Below, in pieces: positions 41,873 to 54,693 of a DNA stretch of 64,000 bases. The stretch lies in assembly GCF_014190915.1 (NCBI RefSeq), contig NZ_JACHVU010000003.1, positions 558,001 through 622,000 of the forward strand, given 5' to 3'. The notes below the pieces were generated by a model. That model worked only from the letters and a program-made list of their open reading frames with translations, was not told the DNA's origin and did no database searches. The stretch's first letter is position 1; every line of letters starts with the position of its first letter. The DNA is from Mycolicibacterium iranicum. Its GTDB lineage: Bacteria; Actinomycetota; Actinomycetes; Mycobacteriales; Mycobacteriaceae. The position numbers were made by a program, and so were the translations under genes.

Positions 41873-42916
41873 ATGACGGTTCTCGCTGGGATGTTCGACA
41901 CCGCACTGGCCGATCGTGTCGTGGACGGACCGGGCGGATTCTCCGGTGTCGAGGGCGACGAGGAGTGGGCCGCTGAGGTGCGCCGACTGCTCAAGCTGCG
42001 GGGTGCGACGCTGCTCGCACACAACTACCAGCTTCCCGCGATCCAGGACGTCGCCGACCACGTCGGGGACTCGCTGGCGCTGTCGCGGATCGCCGCCGAG
42101 GTGCCCGAGGACACCATCGTGTTCGCCGGCGTGCACTTCATGGCCGAGACCGCCAAGATCCTCTCGCCGGAGAAAACGGTCCTGATCCCCGACCAGCGGG
42201 CCGGCTGCTCGCTGGCCGACTCGATCACCGCCGACGAGCTCCGGGCCTGGAAGGCCGAGCATCCCGGCGCCGCGGTGGTGTCCTATGTCAACACCACGGC
42301 CGCGGTGAAGGCCGAGACCGACATCTGCTGCACCTCGTCCAACGCCGTCGAGGTGGTCGCTTCGATTCCGGAAGACCGCGAGGTGCTGTTCTGCCCCGAC
42401 CAGTTCCTCGGTGCACACGTGCGCAGGATGACCGGCCGCAAGAACCTGCACGTGTGGGCCGGTGAATGCCACGTCCACGCCGGTATCAACGGCGACGAGC
42501 TCGCCGACCAGGCCCGTGCCCATCCCGACGCCGAACTGTACGTGCACCCCGAGTGCGGGTGCGCCACCTCGGCGCTCTACCTCGCCGGCGAAGGCGCCTT
42601 CCCCGAGGAGCGGGTCAAGATCCTGTCCACCGGCGGCATGCTCGACGCAGCCCGCGAGACCGGCGCCCGTCAGGTCCTGGTGGCCACCGAGGTCGGCATG
42701 CTGCACCAATTGCGCCGTGCCGCGCCTGATGTCGACTTCCGGGCGGTCAACGACAGGGCTTCCTGCCGCTACATGAAGATGATCACCCCGGCGGCGATGC
42801 TGCGCTGCCTGGTCGAAGGCGCCGACGAGGTGCACGTCGATCTCGATGTCGCTGCGGCGGGCCGGTTGAGCGTGCAGCGGATGATCGAGATCGGGCAGCC
42901 CGGCGGCGGGGAATGA
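41873..42916 (+). CDS. nadA: quinolinate synthase
   Basis: A 347-residue [4Fe-4S] enzyme that condenses iminoaspartate with dihydroxyacetone phosphate to quinolinate. Conserved cysteine motifs are [16 protein letters not shown] and PECGCAT, and [19 protein letters not shown] is the N-terminal signature. ATG at 41873 is chosen because AAGGAG (41861-41866) is six bases upstream; the in-frame GTG at 41858 lies before that site. It overlaps nadB by four bases (ATGA) and is controlled by NrtR. Confidence 0.96.
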   Translation: MTVLAGMFDTALADRVVDGPGGFSGVEGDEEWAAEVRRLLKLRGATLLAHNYQLPAIQDVADHVGDSLALSRIAAEVPEDTIVFAGVHFMAETAKILSPEKTVLIPDQRAGCSLADSITADELRAWKAEHPGAAVVSYVNTTAAVKAETDICCTSSNAVEVVASIPEDREVLFCPDQFLGAHVRRMTGRKNLHVWAGECHVHAGINGDELADQARAHPDAELYVHPECGCATSALYLAGEGAFPEERVKILSTGGMLDAARETGARQVLVATEVGMLHQLRRAAPDVDFRAVNDRASCRYMKMITPAAMLRCLVEGADEVHVDLDVAAAGRLSVQRMIEIGQPGGGE

Positions 42917-44490
42917 CCGCGTTCGCGGGCTGCGGCGGGGCCGGGTTCTGGCGGCGGCGCGCGGACGTCGTCGTCGTCGGCACCGGCGTTGCCGGTCTGG
43001 CGGCCGCGCTGGCAGCCCATCGTCGCGGGCTGAAGGTGGTGGTGCTCAGCAAGGCGGGGGAGACAGCGACGTTTTACGCGCAGGGCGGTATCGCCGTGGT
43101 GTTGCCCCGCGCACTGCGGGAGGCCGGCGACTCTGTCGACGCGCACGTCGCCGACACCCTGGCCGCAGGCGCCGGGCTGTGCGACCCCGACGCGGTGCGC
43201 TCGATCGTCGCCGACGGCCATCGCGCCGTGGCCGAACTCGTCTCCGCCGGAGCACGATTCGACGAGTCCGCCCCTGGCACCTGGGCGCTGACCCGGGAGG
43301 GCGGGCACACGAAGCGCCGCATCGTCCACTCCGGTGGTGACGCGACCGGCGCCGAGGTACAGCGCGCTCTCGACCACGCCGCAGCGCATCTGGACATCCG
43401 ACGCAACCACGTCGCCCTGGATCTGGTCCTCGACGAGGGTGCGGTCGCCGGTGTGACCGTCCTCAGCGAGGACGGCCTCGGGGTGCTCTCTGCGCCGTCG
43501 GTCATTCTGGCGACCGGGGGTCTGGGGCATCTCTACCGCGCCACCACCAACCCGGACGGTTCGACCGGAGACGGTGTCGCGCTCGCCCTGTGGGGTGGGC
43601 TCCCGGTCAGCGACGTCGAGTTCATCCAATTCCACCCGACGATGCTGTACGCGGGCGACGTCAGCGGCCGCCGTCCCCTCATCACCGAGGCGCTACGCGG
43701 CGAGGGCGCGATACTGGTCGACCGTCACGGTGATTCGGTCACCGCGGGGGTTCATCCGATGGGTGACCTGGCGCCGCGCGATGTGGTTGCCGCGGCCATC
43801 GAGGCCCGTCTGAGTGACACCGGGGACACGTGCGTCTATCTCGACGCACGCGCGGTCGCGGGGTTCGCGGATCGCTTTCCGACCGTCAACGCCGCCTGCC
43901 TGCAGGCGGGCATCGATGCGACGCGCCAACCGATTCCGGTGGTGCCGGGTGCGCATTACAGCTGCGGCGGCGTGACGACCGACGTGCACGGCCGTACCGA
44001 CATGGCCGGGCTCTTCGCCGCCGGCGAGGTGGCACGCACCGGTATGCACGGGGCGAATCGGTTGGCCTCCAACAGCCTGCTCGAGGGTCTGGTCGTCGGG
44101 GAGCGGGCAGGTGTCGCGGCCGCCGACCACGCCCGGACCTCGGGCCCGAGTCGCCTCGTCGACCCGGAACCGCCGGTGCGGCCGACGTTGCCGCGCCCCG
44201 AATTGCAGCGTGCGATGACCCGGCACGCCGCAGTCGTGCGCGATGCCGGGGGATTGCGCGAGCTGTCAGACCTGCTGAACACTGCGGCCCCGACGCCGCT
44301 GCGTTCGCGAACCGATTTCGAGGACGCCGCACTGACCGCCGTCGCCGGCGCCGTCGCAGCAGCCGCCCTGTCCCGCACCGAGACCCGCGGCTGCCATCAC
44401 CGCAGCGACTTCCCGGGCACTGACCCCGCACAGGCGTTCAGCACAGCGCGTCGCGCCGGTATCGCACACGAGGCGGTGGCCTGCCCGTGA
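42913..44490 (+). CDS. nadB: L-aspartate oxidase
   Basis: A 525-residue flavoprotein that oxidises aspartate to iminoaspartate for NadA. The FAD-binding motif is [15 protein letters not shown] near residues 21-35. The succinate-dehydrogenase-like active-site segments are [25 protein letters not shown] and [19 protein letters not shown], with [15 protein letters not shown] downstream. Its start overlaps the nadA stop and its stop overlaps the nadC start (GTGA). It is middle gene of the nadABC operon. Confidence 0.96.
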   Translation: MTAFAGCGGAGFWRRRADVVVVGTGVAGLAAALAAHRRGLKVVVLSKAGETATFYAQGGIAVVLPRALREAGDSVDAHVADTLAAGAGLCDPDAVRSIVADGHRAVAELVSAGARFDESAPGTWALTREGGHTKRRIVHSGGDATGAEVQRALDHAAAHLDIRRNHVALDLVLDEGAVAGVTVLSEDGLGVLSAPSVILATGGLGHLYRATTNPDGSTGDGVALALWGGLPVSDVEFIQFHPTMLYAGDVSGRRPLITEALRGEGAILVDRHGDSVTAGVHPMGDLAPRDVVAAAIEARLSDTGDTCVYLDARAVAGFADRFPTVNAACLQAGIDATRQPIPVVPGAHYSCGGVTTDVHGRTDMAGLFAAGEVARTGMHGANRLASNSLLEGLVVGERAGVAAADHARTSGPSRLVDPEPPVRPTLPRPELQRAMTRHAAVVRDAGGLRELSDLLNTAAPTPLRSRTDFEDAALTAVAGAVAAAALSRTETRGCHHRSDFPGTDPAQAFSTARRAGIAHEAVACP

Positions 44491-45344
44491 GCCTCACCGA
44501 TATCGAACTGGCCGAGGGCCGAGCGGTCATCGCACGTGCCCTCGAAGAGGACCTGCGATACGGCCCCGATGTGACGACCTTCGCCACGGTCTCGGCCGAC
44601 GCCCGTACCACCGCGACGATGGCGTCGCGCGAAGACGGAGTCGTCGCGGGGCTCGATCTCGCCCTCCTCGTCCTCGACGAGGTTCTGGGCGTCGACGGCT
44701 ACCGCGTCCAGAGCCGCGTCGACGACGGCACCCGTCTCGGTCCGGGCGGCGCGGCACTGGTCGTCGAGGGTCCCACGCGGGGCCTGCTCACCGCGGAGCG
44801 CACGATGCTGAACCTGGTGTGCCACCTGTCCGGGATCGCGACGGCGACCGCAGCCTGGGTGGAGGCGGTGTCGGACACCGACGCGAAGATCCGGGACACC
44901 CGAAAGACGCTGCCGGGCCTGCGCGCGCTGCAGAAGTACGCGGTGCGCGTCGGTGGCGGCGTGAACCATCGGATGGGCCTCGGTGACGCGGCGTTGATCA
45001 AGGACAACCATGTCGCGGCGGCCGGTTCTGTGGTCGCGGCCCTTCGCGAAGTACGCGCGGCCGCACCGGATCTGCCCTGTGAGGTGGAGGTCGATTCCCT
45101 GGAGCAGCTCGACGACGTGCTCGCCGAGGGGGTCGAACTCGTGCTGCTCGACAACTTCCCCGTCTGGCAGACCCAGATCGCGGTGCAGCGCCGCGTTTCG
45201 CGGTCCCCGCACACACAGCTGGAGTCCTCCGGCGGCCTCGCGCTGGAGAACGCGGCCGACTATGCGGGCACCGGGGTGGACTACCTCGCGGTCGGCGCTC
45301 TGACCCATTCGGTCCGCGTCCTGGATCTGGGGTTAGATCTGTAG
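44487..45344 (+). CDS. nadC: quinolinate phosphoribosyltransferase
   Basis: A 285-residue enzyme that converts quinolinate and PRPP into nicotinate mononucleotide. Signature stretches are LNLVCHLSGIATAT, the arginine/lysine-rich RDTRKTLPGLRALQKYAVRVGGGVNHRMGL with the substrate-binding residues, LIKDNHV and the C-terminal ESSGGLALENAADYAGTGVDYLAVGALTHS. It is third in the nad operon. The next gene follows after three bases. Confidence 0.96.
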   Translation: MSLTDIELAEGRAVIARALEEDLRYGPDVTTFATVSADARTTATMASREDGVVAGLDLALLVLDEVLGVDGYRVQSRVDDGTRLGPGGAALVVEGPTRGLLTAERTMLNLVCHLSGIATATAAWVEAVSDTDAKIRDTRKTLPGLRALQKYAVRVGGGVNHRMGLGDAALIKDNHVAAAGSVVAALREVRAAAPDLPCEVEVDSLEQLDDVLAEGVELVLLDNFPVWQTQIAVQRRVSRSPHTQLESSGGLALENAADYAGTGVDYLAVGALTHSVRVLDLGLDL

Positions 45345-45347
45345 ATC

Positions 45348-45794
45348 ATGAAACTGGCTGTGGCCATTGCGGTGCTGTCGCTGGGCGTCGCGGTCTTCGC
45401 GCTGATGCGCACCTTCGACGCCGGGCCGGACTACACCGAGGCTCAACGCAGCGAGGCCAGGTCCACGATCTGTTCGGCATTCGAGACGGTGCGCACCGGG
45501 GTCGCGACCAACACCAACGTCGAGCCCCCGGGCGGGTCGAGTGACATCTCGGGCGCCCTGGCCGTCGCGGCCAACGCACGCATCTCACTGCTCGACGGCG
45601 GGCAGTACCTGCTGGCGCGGCTGGATCCGGCCACCCCGACCGACCTTGCCGGCGAGGTGCGCCGCTTCGCCGGTCAGCTGATGGACATCGGTGCCGCGGC
45701 CACGGCCGGCGTACCGAACACCGACCCCGCGCAGGCCGCGCGGCTTGCGGATGCCGAGGCGGCCAGCACAGCGATCACCGGGCGCTGCCGGTAG
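45348..45794 (+). CDS. probable exported or membrane-anchored protein of unknown function
   Basis: A 148-residue protein with an N-terminal hydrophobic helix (MKLAVAIAVLSLGVAVFALM) that could be an uncleaved anchor or signal sequence. A mostly helical, alanine-rich body follows with two cysteines (in TICSAFETV and the last residues GRCR) able to form a disulfide outside the membrane. Motifs such as ALAVAANARISLLDGGQYLLARLDP recall small secreted proteins common in mycobacteria. It starts three bases after nadC, so it is probably co-transcribed with nadABC. No function can be assigned. Confidence 0.7.
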   Translation: MKLAVAIAVLSLGVAVFALMRTFDAGPDYTEAQRSEARSTICSAFETVRTGVATNTNVEPPGGSSDISGALAVAANARISLLDGGQYLLARLDPATPTDLAGEVRRFAGQLMDIGAAATAGVPNTDPAQAARLADAEAASTAITGRCR

Positions 45795-45795
45795 G

Positions 45796-46434
45796 TCAGG
45801 CCGCCGCCGGGCCGCGCCGCACCAGGGCCAGCACCACGGCCGCACCGGCGAACAGTCCGGAGAACACGCGGTTGAGCACTGTCTGTTGCCGTGGTGTGCG
45901 CAGCCATGTCAGCAGACGCACCGACAGGGCGGTGTAGAGGCCCATCACGACGAGGTCCACGGCGACCATCGTGATCCCGATCGCCAGGTACTGCGGGAGC
46001 AGCGGCGCGGTGGGCACCACGAACTGGGGCATCACGGCCAGGAAGAACACCAGCCCCTTCGGATTGGTCGCGTTGACGAGGAAGCCCCGGACCATCAGGG
46101 AGACGCGGCCCCCGTCGACGGCCCGATGCACCTGGGCGCCGAGGTCGACGGGCGCGGTGCGCCACTGCCGCACCGCCAGATAGGCGAGGTACGCCACCCC
46201 CAGCCATTTGATGACGGTGAACGCCACGATGGAGTTCGTCACGGCGGCCCCGAGCCCGACTGCGACCAGGGTGAGCTGCAGCATCAACCCCACTTCGAGG
46301 CCGAGGATGCTCCAGTACCCTCGGCGGACCCCGTGGGTCAGGCCGGTGGCCATGGACTGGATCGCCCCGGCGCCCGGCGACACCGCGATCACGATGGCCG
46401 CACCGAAGAACGCCAGCCACATCTGCCACGTCAT
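45796..46434 (-). CDS. LysE/RhtB-family amino-acid exporter
   Basis: A 212-residue membrane protein with six predicted helices and the LysE family N-terminal motif ([41 protein letters not shown]). [14 protein letters not shown] after about residue 115 is also typical. Members export amino acids or similar solutes. The substrate cannot be inferred. It converges on the preceding gene with a single base between the stops. Confidence 0.9.
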   Translation of the reverse strand: MTWQMWLAFFGAAIVIAVSPGAGAIQSMATGLTHGVRRGYWSILGLEVGLMLQLTLVAVGLGAAVTNSIVAFTVIKWLGVAYLAYLAVRQWRTAPVDLGAQVHRAVDGGRVSLMVRGFLVNATNPKGLVFFLAVMPQFVVPTAPLLPQYLAIGITMVAVDLVVMGLYTALSVRLLTWLRTPRQQTVLNRVFSGLFAGAAVVLALVRRGPAAA

Positions 46435-46456
46435 GGCGTCAGTGTCTCAGGCCAGG

Positions 46457-46879
46457 TCAAGCGATATCGGCGACGAAGACACCCGACTGCCGGGCCACCA
46501 TCTGGGCCATCCGCGGCAGCGAAGCGTCCTCGGTCCCCGCGGGCAGCACGCGCGGGCGTATCAGGTGGAAGGTCTTCTTACCGATCTGGATGTCCGCCTC
46601 GCCGGCGGCGAGCACATTCTTGACCCAGTTCGTCTTGCCGTGAGCCAACCCGATGGCCAGCAGATCGCCCTTGCGGTACGGGGTCACGATGGTCTCGTAT
46701 TCAGTACCCGAGGTGCGTCCGCGATGCTTGATGACCCCCAGCCCGGGCATGCGCTTGGACAGTGGCCGCAGCAGCGGGTTGATGTACTTGATCTGCAGAC
46801 GTTCGAACCACGGCGGGAAGATCATGGGCACGCCGGGTGCGTTGTTGGGGTGTGTGCTTCTGCTGGTCCGATCGGACAT
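46457..46879 (-). CDS. deazaflavin (F420)-dependent nitroreductase-like protein
   Basis: A 140-residue split-barrel protein of the Ddn/nitroreductase family: [32 protein letters not shown], then [30 protein letters not shown] match the F420-binding core. Such enzymes use reduced F420 to reduce quinones or other acceptors. ATG at 46879 ([11 protein letters not shown]) gives a normal family length; a later ATG ([11 protein letters not shown]) is possible. It diverges from hisD, with 45 bases between the starts. Confidence 0.85.
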   Translation of the reverse strand: MSDRTSRSTHPNNAPGVPMIFPPWFERLQIKYINPLLRPLSKRMPGLGVIKHRGRTSGTEYETIVTPYRKGDLLAIGLAHGKTNWVKNVLAAGEADIQIGKKTFHLIRPRVLPAGTEDASLPRMAQMVARQSGVFVADIA

Positions 46880-46924
46880 GACGCCTCCGATACCGATTTG
46901 TGCTGCTCTGGGACAATGGTCAGC

Positions 46925-50029
<3,105 letters not shown>

Positions 50030-50033
<4 letters not shown>

Positions 50034-50650
50034 CAAAGAAACTCGTCGTACTGGACTACGGATCGGGGAACCTGCGCTCGGCGCAGCGGGCGTTGGAGAG
50101 GGTCGGGGCCGAGGTCGAGGTGACCGCGGATCACGACGCCGCGGCGAACGCCGACGGTCTCGTCGTGCCCGGCGTGGGTGCCTTCGAGGCCTGTATGAGC
50201 GGCCTGCGGGAGATCGGCGGCGAGCAGATCATCGCCGATCGCGTCGCGGCCGGCCGTCCGGTGCTGGGGGTCTGCGTGGGCATGCAGATCCTGTTCTCCC
50301 GGGGCGTGGAATTCGGGGTCGAATCGACGGGCTGCCGGCAGTGGCCGGGTGCCGTCGTCCGCCTCGACGCCCCGGTGATCCCGCACATGGGCTGGAACGT
50401 CGTCGACGCCCCGCAGGGCAGCGTGCTGTTCGACGGCATGGGCTCCGACACCCGCTTCTACTTCGTGCACTCCTACGCCGCGCAGCAGTGGGAGGGCGAT
50501 CCCGGCGCGAAGCTCACGTGGGCGACCCACCACGTGCCGTTCCTGGCCGCTGTGGAGGACGGACCCCTCTCGGCGACCCAGTTCCATCCTGAGAAGAGCG
50601 GCGACGCCGGCGCCGAATTGTTGTCCAACTGGGTCGGAGCGCTAAGTTGA
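50030..50650 (+). CDS. hisH: imidazole glycerol phosphate synthase glutaminase subunit
   Basis: A 206-residue class I glutamine amidotransferase that supplies ammonia to HisF. The nucleophile is C82 in [11 protein letters not shown], and the catalytic His/Glu pair is in [21 protein letters not shown] is the oxyanion-strand region. GTG overlaps the hisB TGA. hisF, its partner, is two genes downstream. Confidence 0.96.
50643..50648 (+). promoter_or_regulatory. possible internal promoter ahead of hisA/priA
   Basis: TAAGTT (TANNNT) ends seven bases before an in-frame GTG at 50656. This could give a leaderless priA transcript independent of the upstream his genes. The annotated TTG at 50647 instead has GGAG (50636-50639) seven bases upstream and fits the polycistronic mRNA. 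The two starts may both be used. Confidence 0.35.
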
Positions 50651-51411
50651 CCAGCGTGAATTCCGTGAACGCCCCGTCCAAGCTCGTCCTGCTCCCGGCC
50701 GTCGACGTCGTCGAAGGGCGCGCGGTGCGCTTGGTGCAGGGTCAGGCCGGCAGCGAGACGGAATACGGTTCCGCGCTCGACGCGGCGATGACGTGGCAGC
50801 GCGACGGCGCCGAATGGATCCACCTCGTCGATCTCGACGCCGCCTTCGGGCGCGGGTCCAATCGGGAACTGCTGGCCGAGGTCGTCGGCACCCTCGACGT
50901 CGCCGTGGAACTGTCCGGCGGCATCCGCGACGACGACTCACTGGCCGCGGCACTGGCCACCGGGTGCGCGCGCGTGAACCTGGGCACGGCGGCCCTGGAG
51001 AACCCCCAGTGGTGTGCCAAGGTCGTCGCCGAGCACGGCGAGAAGATCGCCGTCGGACTCGACGTCAAGATCGAAGACGGGCAGTACCGGCTACGGGGGC
51101 GCGGCTGGGAGACCGACGGCGGCGACCTGTGGACCGTGCTCGAACGCCTTGACGCAGAGGGCTGTTCGCGCTTCGTCGTGACCGACGTGACCAAGGACGG
51201 CACCCTCAACGGCCCGAACCTGGAGCTGCTGGGCCAGGTCTGCGAGCGCACCGACGCGCCGGTCATCGCCTCCGGCGGCGTGTCCAGCCTCGACGACCTG
51301 CGTGCCATCGCGACCCTGACCGACCGCGGCGTCGAGGGTGCCATCGTCGGAAAGGCGCTCTACGCCGGACGTTTCACGTTGCCGCAGGCTCTCGACGCGG
51401 TCAGCACGTGA
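50647..51411 (+). CDS. hisA: PriA, dual HisA/TrpF sugar isomerase
   Basis: A 254-residue (beta/alpha)8 isomerase closely following the mycobacterial PriA sequence: [18 protein letters not shown] with the first catalytic aspartate, [28 protein letters not shown] and the second catalytic aspartate in [11 protein letters not shown]. PriA acts on both ProFAR (histidine) and phosphoribosylanthranilate (tryptophan). No trpF is present in the trp operon of this window, which is consistent. TTG at 50647 overlaps the hisH stop; GTG at 50656 is an alternative that would shorten it by three residues. Confidence 0.93.
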   Translation: MTSVNSVNAPSKLVLLPAVDVVEGRAVRLVQGQAGSETEYGSALDAAMTWQRDGAEWIHLVDLDAAFGRGSNRELLAEVVGTLDVAVELSGGIRDDDSLAAALATGCARVNLGTAALENPQWCAKVVAEHGEKIAVGLDVKIEDGQYRLRGRGWETDGGDLWTVLERLDAEGCSRFVVTDVTKDGTLNGPNLELLGQVCERTDAPVIASGGVSSLDDLRAIATLTDRGVEGAIVGKALYAGRFTLPQALDAVST

Positions 51412-52226
51412 GCCTCGACGACAACCAGCTGGCCGAACTGCTCAGCACCGCGGCCGGCGTGCTGGATGCGGCCTCCGCACAATTCGTCGACGGGCACCGC
51501 GCCGACTCGGCCGTCGAGAAGAAGGGCAACGACTTCGCCACCGAGGTGGACCTCGCCATCGAGCGACGTGTCGTCGCCGAGCTGACCCGGCTCACCGGCA
51601 TCGGTGTGCACGGTGAGGAATTCGGCGGGGAATCCATCGACGCCGAGCTGGTGTGGGTGCTCGATCCGGTCGACGGCACCTTCAATTACGCGGCAGGCTC
51701 ACCGATGGCGGCGATCCTGCTGGGCCTGCTGGCCGACGGCGAGCCGGTGCTCGGGCTGACGTGGCTGCCGTTCATGTCGCAGCGCTACACCGCGATCGCC
51801 GGCGGGCCGGTGCGCTGTAACGACGACGCCCTCGACCGGCTGGAGCCCACCACGATCGGCGAATCCATCGTCGGTGTCGGCACGTTCAACATCGAGTCCC
51901 GGGGACGCTACCCGGGTCCGTACCGGGTGAAGGTGCTCGAGGGCCTCAGCACGAAGTGTTCGCGCATGCGGATGCACGGCGCCACCGGTGTCGACCTCGC
52001 GTATGTGGCGGCCGGAATCCTGGGCGGCGCCATCAGTTTCGGCCACCATGTCTGGGACCACGCCGCAGGCGTGGCCCTGGTGCGGGCGGCCGGCGGCATC
52101 GTCACCGATCTCGCGGGCGATCCGTGGACCTCGTCGTCCCCGTCGGCGCTGGCGGCCGCTCCGGGCGCCCACGAGGAGATCCTGCAGATCGTGCGCGACG
52201 TCGGCGACCCGAAGGACTTTCTGTGA
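51408..52226 (+). CDS. impA: inositol monophosphatase-family phosphatase
   Basis: A 272-residue lithium-type phosphatase. The metal motifs are GEEFGG and [15 protein letters not shown], with the second motif [14 protein letters not shown] near the C-terminus. It sits inside the his operon with four-base overlaps on both sides, as in M. tuberculosis impA (Rv1604). It could dephosphorylate inositol phosphate or histidinol phosphate, since histidinol-phosphatases of this fold exist in actinobacteria. Sequence alone does not decide. Confidence 0.9.
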   Translation: MSLDDNQLAELLSTAAGVLDAASAQFVDGHRADSAVEKKGNDFATEVDLAIERRVVAELTRLTGIGVHGEEFGGESIDAELVWVLDPVDGTFNYAAGSPMAAILLGLLADGEPVLGLTWLPFMSQRYTAIAGGPVRCNDDALDRLEPTTIGESIVGVGTFNIESRGRYPGPYRVKVLEGLSTKCSRMRMHGATGVDLAYVAAGILGGAISFGHHVWDHAAGVALVRAAGGIVTDLAGDPWTSSSPSALAAAPGAHEEILQIVRDVGDPKDFL

Positions 52227-53008
52227 CACCCGTCAGTGACGTCGCAACGCGGGTGATTCCGTGTCTCGACGTCGACGACGGCCGGGTCGTGAAGGGCGTC
52301 AACTTCGCCAACCTGCGCGACGCCGGGGACCCTGTCGAACTGGCCGCGGCATACGACGCCGAGGGCGCCGACGAACTCACCTTCCTCGACGTCACGGCGT
52401 CGTCGTCGGGACGCACGACGATGTTGGACGTGGTGCGCCGCACCGCCGAGCAGGTGTTCATCCCCCTGACCGTCGGCGGCGGTGTGCGCGCGATCGACGA
52501 CGTCGACGTGCTGCTGCGCGCAGGGGCGGACAAGGTGTCGGTGAACACCGCCGCGATCGCGCGCCCGGAGCTGCTGTCGGAGTTGTCCCGCCGGTTCGGC
52601 TCCCAGTGCATCGTGCTGTCGGTGGACGCTCGCACGGTGCCCCCGGATTCGCCTCCCACGCCGTCGGGCTGGGAGGTCACCACCCACGGCGGCCGCCGCG
52701 GCACCGGCATCGACGCCGTCGAATGGGCTGTGCGCGGAGCCGAACTCGGCGTGGGGGAGATTCTGCTCAACTCGATGGACGCCGATGGCACCAAGGCGGG
52801 CTTCGATCTGAAGATGCTGCGTGCCGTGCGCGGTGCGGTCACCGTGCCGGTGATCGCCAGCGGCGGTGCGGGAGCCGTGGAACATTTCGCGCCCGCCGTT
52901 GTTGCAGGAGCCGACGCCGTGCTCGCCGCGAGCGTGTTCCACTTCCGGGACCTGACCATCGGTGAGGTGAAGGCGGCGATGGCGGCGGAAGGGATCGTGG
53001 TGAGGTGA
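52223..53008 (+). CDS. hisF: imidazole glycerol phosphate synthase cyclase subunit
   Basis: A 261-residue barrel that joins ammonia from HisH to [23 protein letters not shown] holds the first catalytic aspartate. [26 protein letters not shown] and the second aspartate in [16 protein letters not shown] follow. GTG overlaps the impA stop (GTGA). Confidence 0.96.
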   Translation: MTPVSDVATRVIPCLDVDDGRVVKGVNFANLRDAGDPVELAAAYDAEGADELTFLDVTASSSGRTTMLDVVRRTAEQVFIPLTVGGGVRAIDDVDVLLRAGADKVSVNTAAIARPELLSELSRRFGSQCIVLSVDARTVPPDSPPTPSGWEVTTHGGRRGTGIDAVEWAVRGAELGVGEILLNSMDADGTKAGFDLKMLRAVRGAVTVPVIASGGAGAVEHFAPAVVAGADAVLAASVFHFRDLTIGEVKAAMAAEGIVVR

Positions 53009-53352
53009 AATTGGACCCGGCGATCGCGTCCCGCCTCAAGCGCGACGGCAACGGCCTGTTCAGTGCCGTGGTGCAGGAGCGCGCGACGGGCCAGGTTCTG
53101 ATGGTCGCGTGGATGGATGACGACGCGCTTGCCCGCACGCTGGAAACCCGTGAGGCCACGTACTATTCGCGGTCGCGTGGCGAGCAGTGGGTCAAGGGCC
53201 TGACGTCGGGGCATACGCAGCACGTGCATTCGGTGCGGCTGGACTGTGATGGGGACACCGTCCTGCTGGAGGTCGACCAGATCGGGGGTGCGTGCCACAC
53301 CGGCGATCACACGTGCTTCGACGCCGACCTGCTGCTGGCCCCGGAGTCCTGA
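53005..53352 (+). CDS. hisI: phosphoribosyl-AMP cyclohydrolase
   Basis: A 115-residue zinc/magnesium enzyme. The metal-binding motifs are [14 protein letters not shown] and the cysteine pair in [12 protein letters not shown], with [33 protein letters not shown] as the active-site core. It lacks the HisE half found in enteric bacteria, so hisE (and hisG) must lie elsewhere. It is the last gene of the his operon and is followed by a hairpin. Confidence 0.96.
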   Translation: MKLDPAIASRLKRDGNGLFSAVVQERATGQVLMVAWMDDDALARTLETREATYYSRSRGEQWVKGLTSGHTQHVHSVRLDCDGDTVLLEVDQIGGACHTGDHTCFDADLLLAPES

Positions 53353-53367
53353 GCGTCACGGGCCCAA

Positions 53368-53399
53368 CCGGATCGTGCAGTGATCAGGCACCGATCCGG
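53368..53399. terminator. hairpin between converging hisI and ABC gene
   Basis: CCGGATCGTGC (53368-53378) pairs with GCACCGATCCGG (53388-53399) with one bulged base and a 9-base loop. It fills the 50-base gap between the two stop codons and could terminate both transcripts. No T-run. Confidence 0.65.
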
Positions 53400-53402
53400 C
53401 GG

Positions 53403-54200
53403 CTAGATGATTCGGCCCGCCTTCGCCCGTGCCGTCCAGCGTCCGTCGTCGTAGCCGACGGCCACCGGGTGGGCGAATGCCTCCGACACCGTCTCGGTGG
53501 TGATCGTCTCCCTGGCAGGCCCGCTCGCCACCACCGCGCCCTCCGCGATCAGCAGGGCGTGCGTGGTCGTGGTCGGAAGTTCTTCGAGATGGTGGGTGAC
53601 CAGTATCGATGCCACCTCGGGATGGGTCTGATCGAGTGAGTCGATGGTCTCCAACAGCTGTTCGCGCGCAGCGACATCCAAACCTGTCGAGGGCTCGTCG
53701 AGCAGCAGTAAGCGCGGTTCGGCGATCAGCGCGCGGGCGATCAGCGTGCGGCCACGTTCACCCTGCGACAGCGTCGGCCACACGTCCTGTGCCCGGTGTG
53801 ACAACCCGACCGCGGCGATCATCGCGTCGGCGCGTTCGGACTCCTCGGTGGAAGCCCTCCAGCGCATCGGCGTGTCGATCGTCGCGGTGATGCCGGTCAT
53901 CACCACGTCGCGGACCGTCAGCGAATACTGCAGCTGATGGCGCGGATTGACGTGGCCGATGTGACGGCGCAGCGTGGCCAGGTCCACCCGGCCCATGCGG
54001 CTGCCCAGGATCTCGACGGTGCCCGACGTCGGAAACGTCACGCCCGCACAGAAACCGAGCAGGGTGCTCTTGCCCGCGCCGTTGGGCCCCAGCAGTGCCC
54101 AGTGCTCACCCGCGCGCACGGTCAGCGAGATGCCGTCGAGGATCTGCTTACCGGCGCGGCGGAACGTCACATCGGTGAGCCGCAGCACCTCGACGGTCAT
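53403..54200 (-). CDS. ABC transporter ATP-binding protein
   Basis: A 265-residue ATPase of the ModF/YlmA-like single-subunit group. Walker A is GPNGAGKST (residues 38-46), the signature is LSQGERGRTLIARAL, Walker B is LLLLDEPSTGLD, and the switch histidine is in LVTHHLEELP. No membrane partner is adjacent. ATG at 54200 overlaps the stop of the peroxiredoxin gene by four bases, so they are co-translated. Substrate unknown. M. tuberculosis has a different gene (chaA) at this place. Confidence 0.9.
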   Translation of the reverse strand: MTVEVLRLTDVTFRRAGKQILDGISLTVRAGEHWALLGPNGAGKSTLLGFCAGVTFPTSGTVEILGSRMGRVDLATLRRHIGHVNPRHQLQYSLTVRDVVMTGITATIDTPMRWRASTEESERADAMIAAVGLSHRAQDVWPTLSQGERGRTLIARALIAEPRLLLLDEPSTGLDVAAREQLLETIDSLDQTHPEVASILVTHHLEELPTTTTHALLIAEGAVVASGPARETITTETVSEAFAHPVAVGYDDGRWTARAKAGRII

Positions 54201-54670
54201 GCCGACTGGCGCTGCCGCAACACCTCGAGGGCCTTGTCGGCGTGGGTGTCCATGCTGAACTCGCTCGCGATGACCTCGAGGACGGTGCGGTCGGTGTCGA
54301 TGACGAACGTCGTCCGCTTCACCGGCATGAACTTGCCGAGCAGCCCCCGCTTGACGCCGAACTGGGTGGCCACCACGCCCTCGGCGTCCGACAGCAGCGG
54401 ATAGTCGAATTTCTGCTGATCGGCGAACTTGGCCTGCTTGTCCACCGAGTCGGCGCTGATGCCGACGCGGCTCGCCCCCACCGCGGCGAACTCGGCGGCG
54501 AGATCCCGGAAGTGGCACGCCTCTTTGGTGCACCCGGGGGTCATCGCCGCGGGATAGAAGAAGAGCACGATCGGGCCGCCGGCGAGCAGCTCGGTCAGCG
54601 TCCTGGTCTTGCCTGTCTGGTCCGGTAGTTCGAACTCCGCCACCCGATCGCCACGATTCACGATCTCCAC
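54197..54670 (-). CDS. bcp: thiol peroxidase of the Bcp/PrxQ type
   Basis: A 157-residue peroxiredoxin that reduces peroxides. The peroxidatic cysteine is C47 in [14 protein letters not shown], with C52 as the likely resolving partner (atypical 2-Cys, PrxQ spacing of five). GTG at 54670 ([22 protein letters not shown]) is chosen because it gives family length; the open frame extends 24 residues further but would cover the trpE start. It diverges from trpE with only 23 bases between start codons. Confidence 0.92.
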   Translation of the reverse strand: MEIVNRGDRVAEFELPDQTGKTRTLTELLAGGPIVLFFYPAAMTPGCTKEACHFRDLAAEFAAVGASRVGISADSVDKQAKFADQQKFDYPLLSDAEGVVATQFGVKRGLLGKFMPVKRTTFVIDTDRTVLEVIASEFSMDTHADKALEVLRQRQSA

Positions 54671-54693
54671 CGTACTTCTGGGAGAATCGCCGG

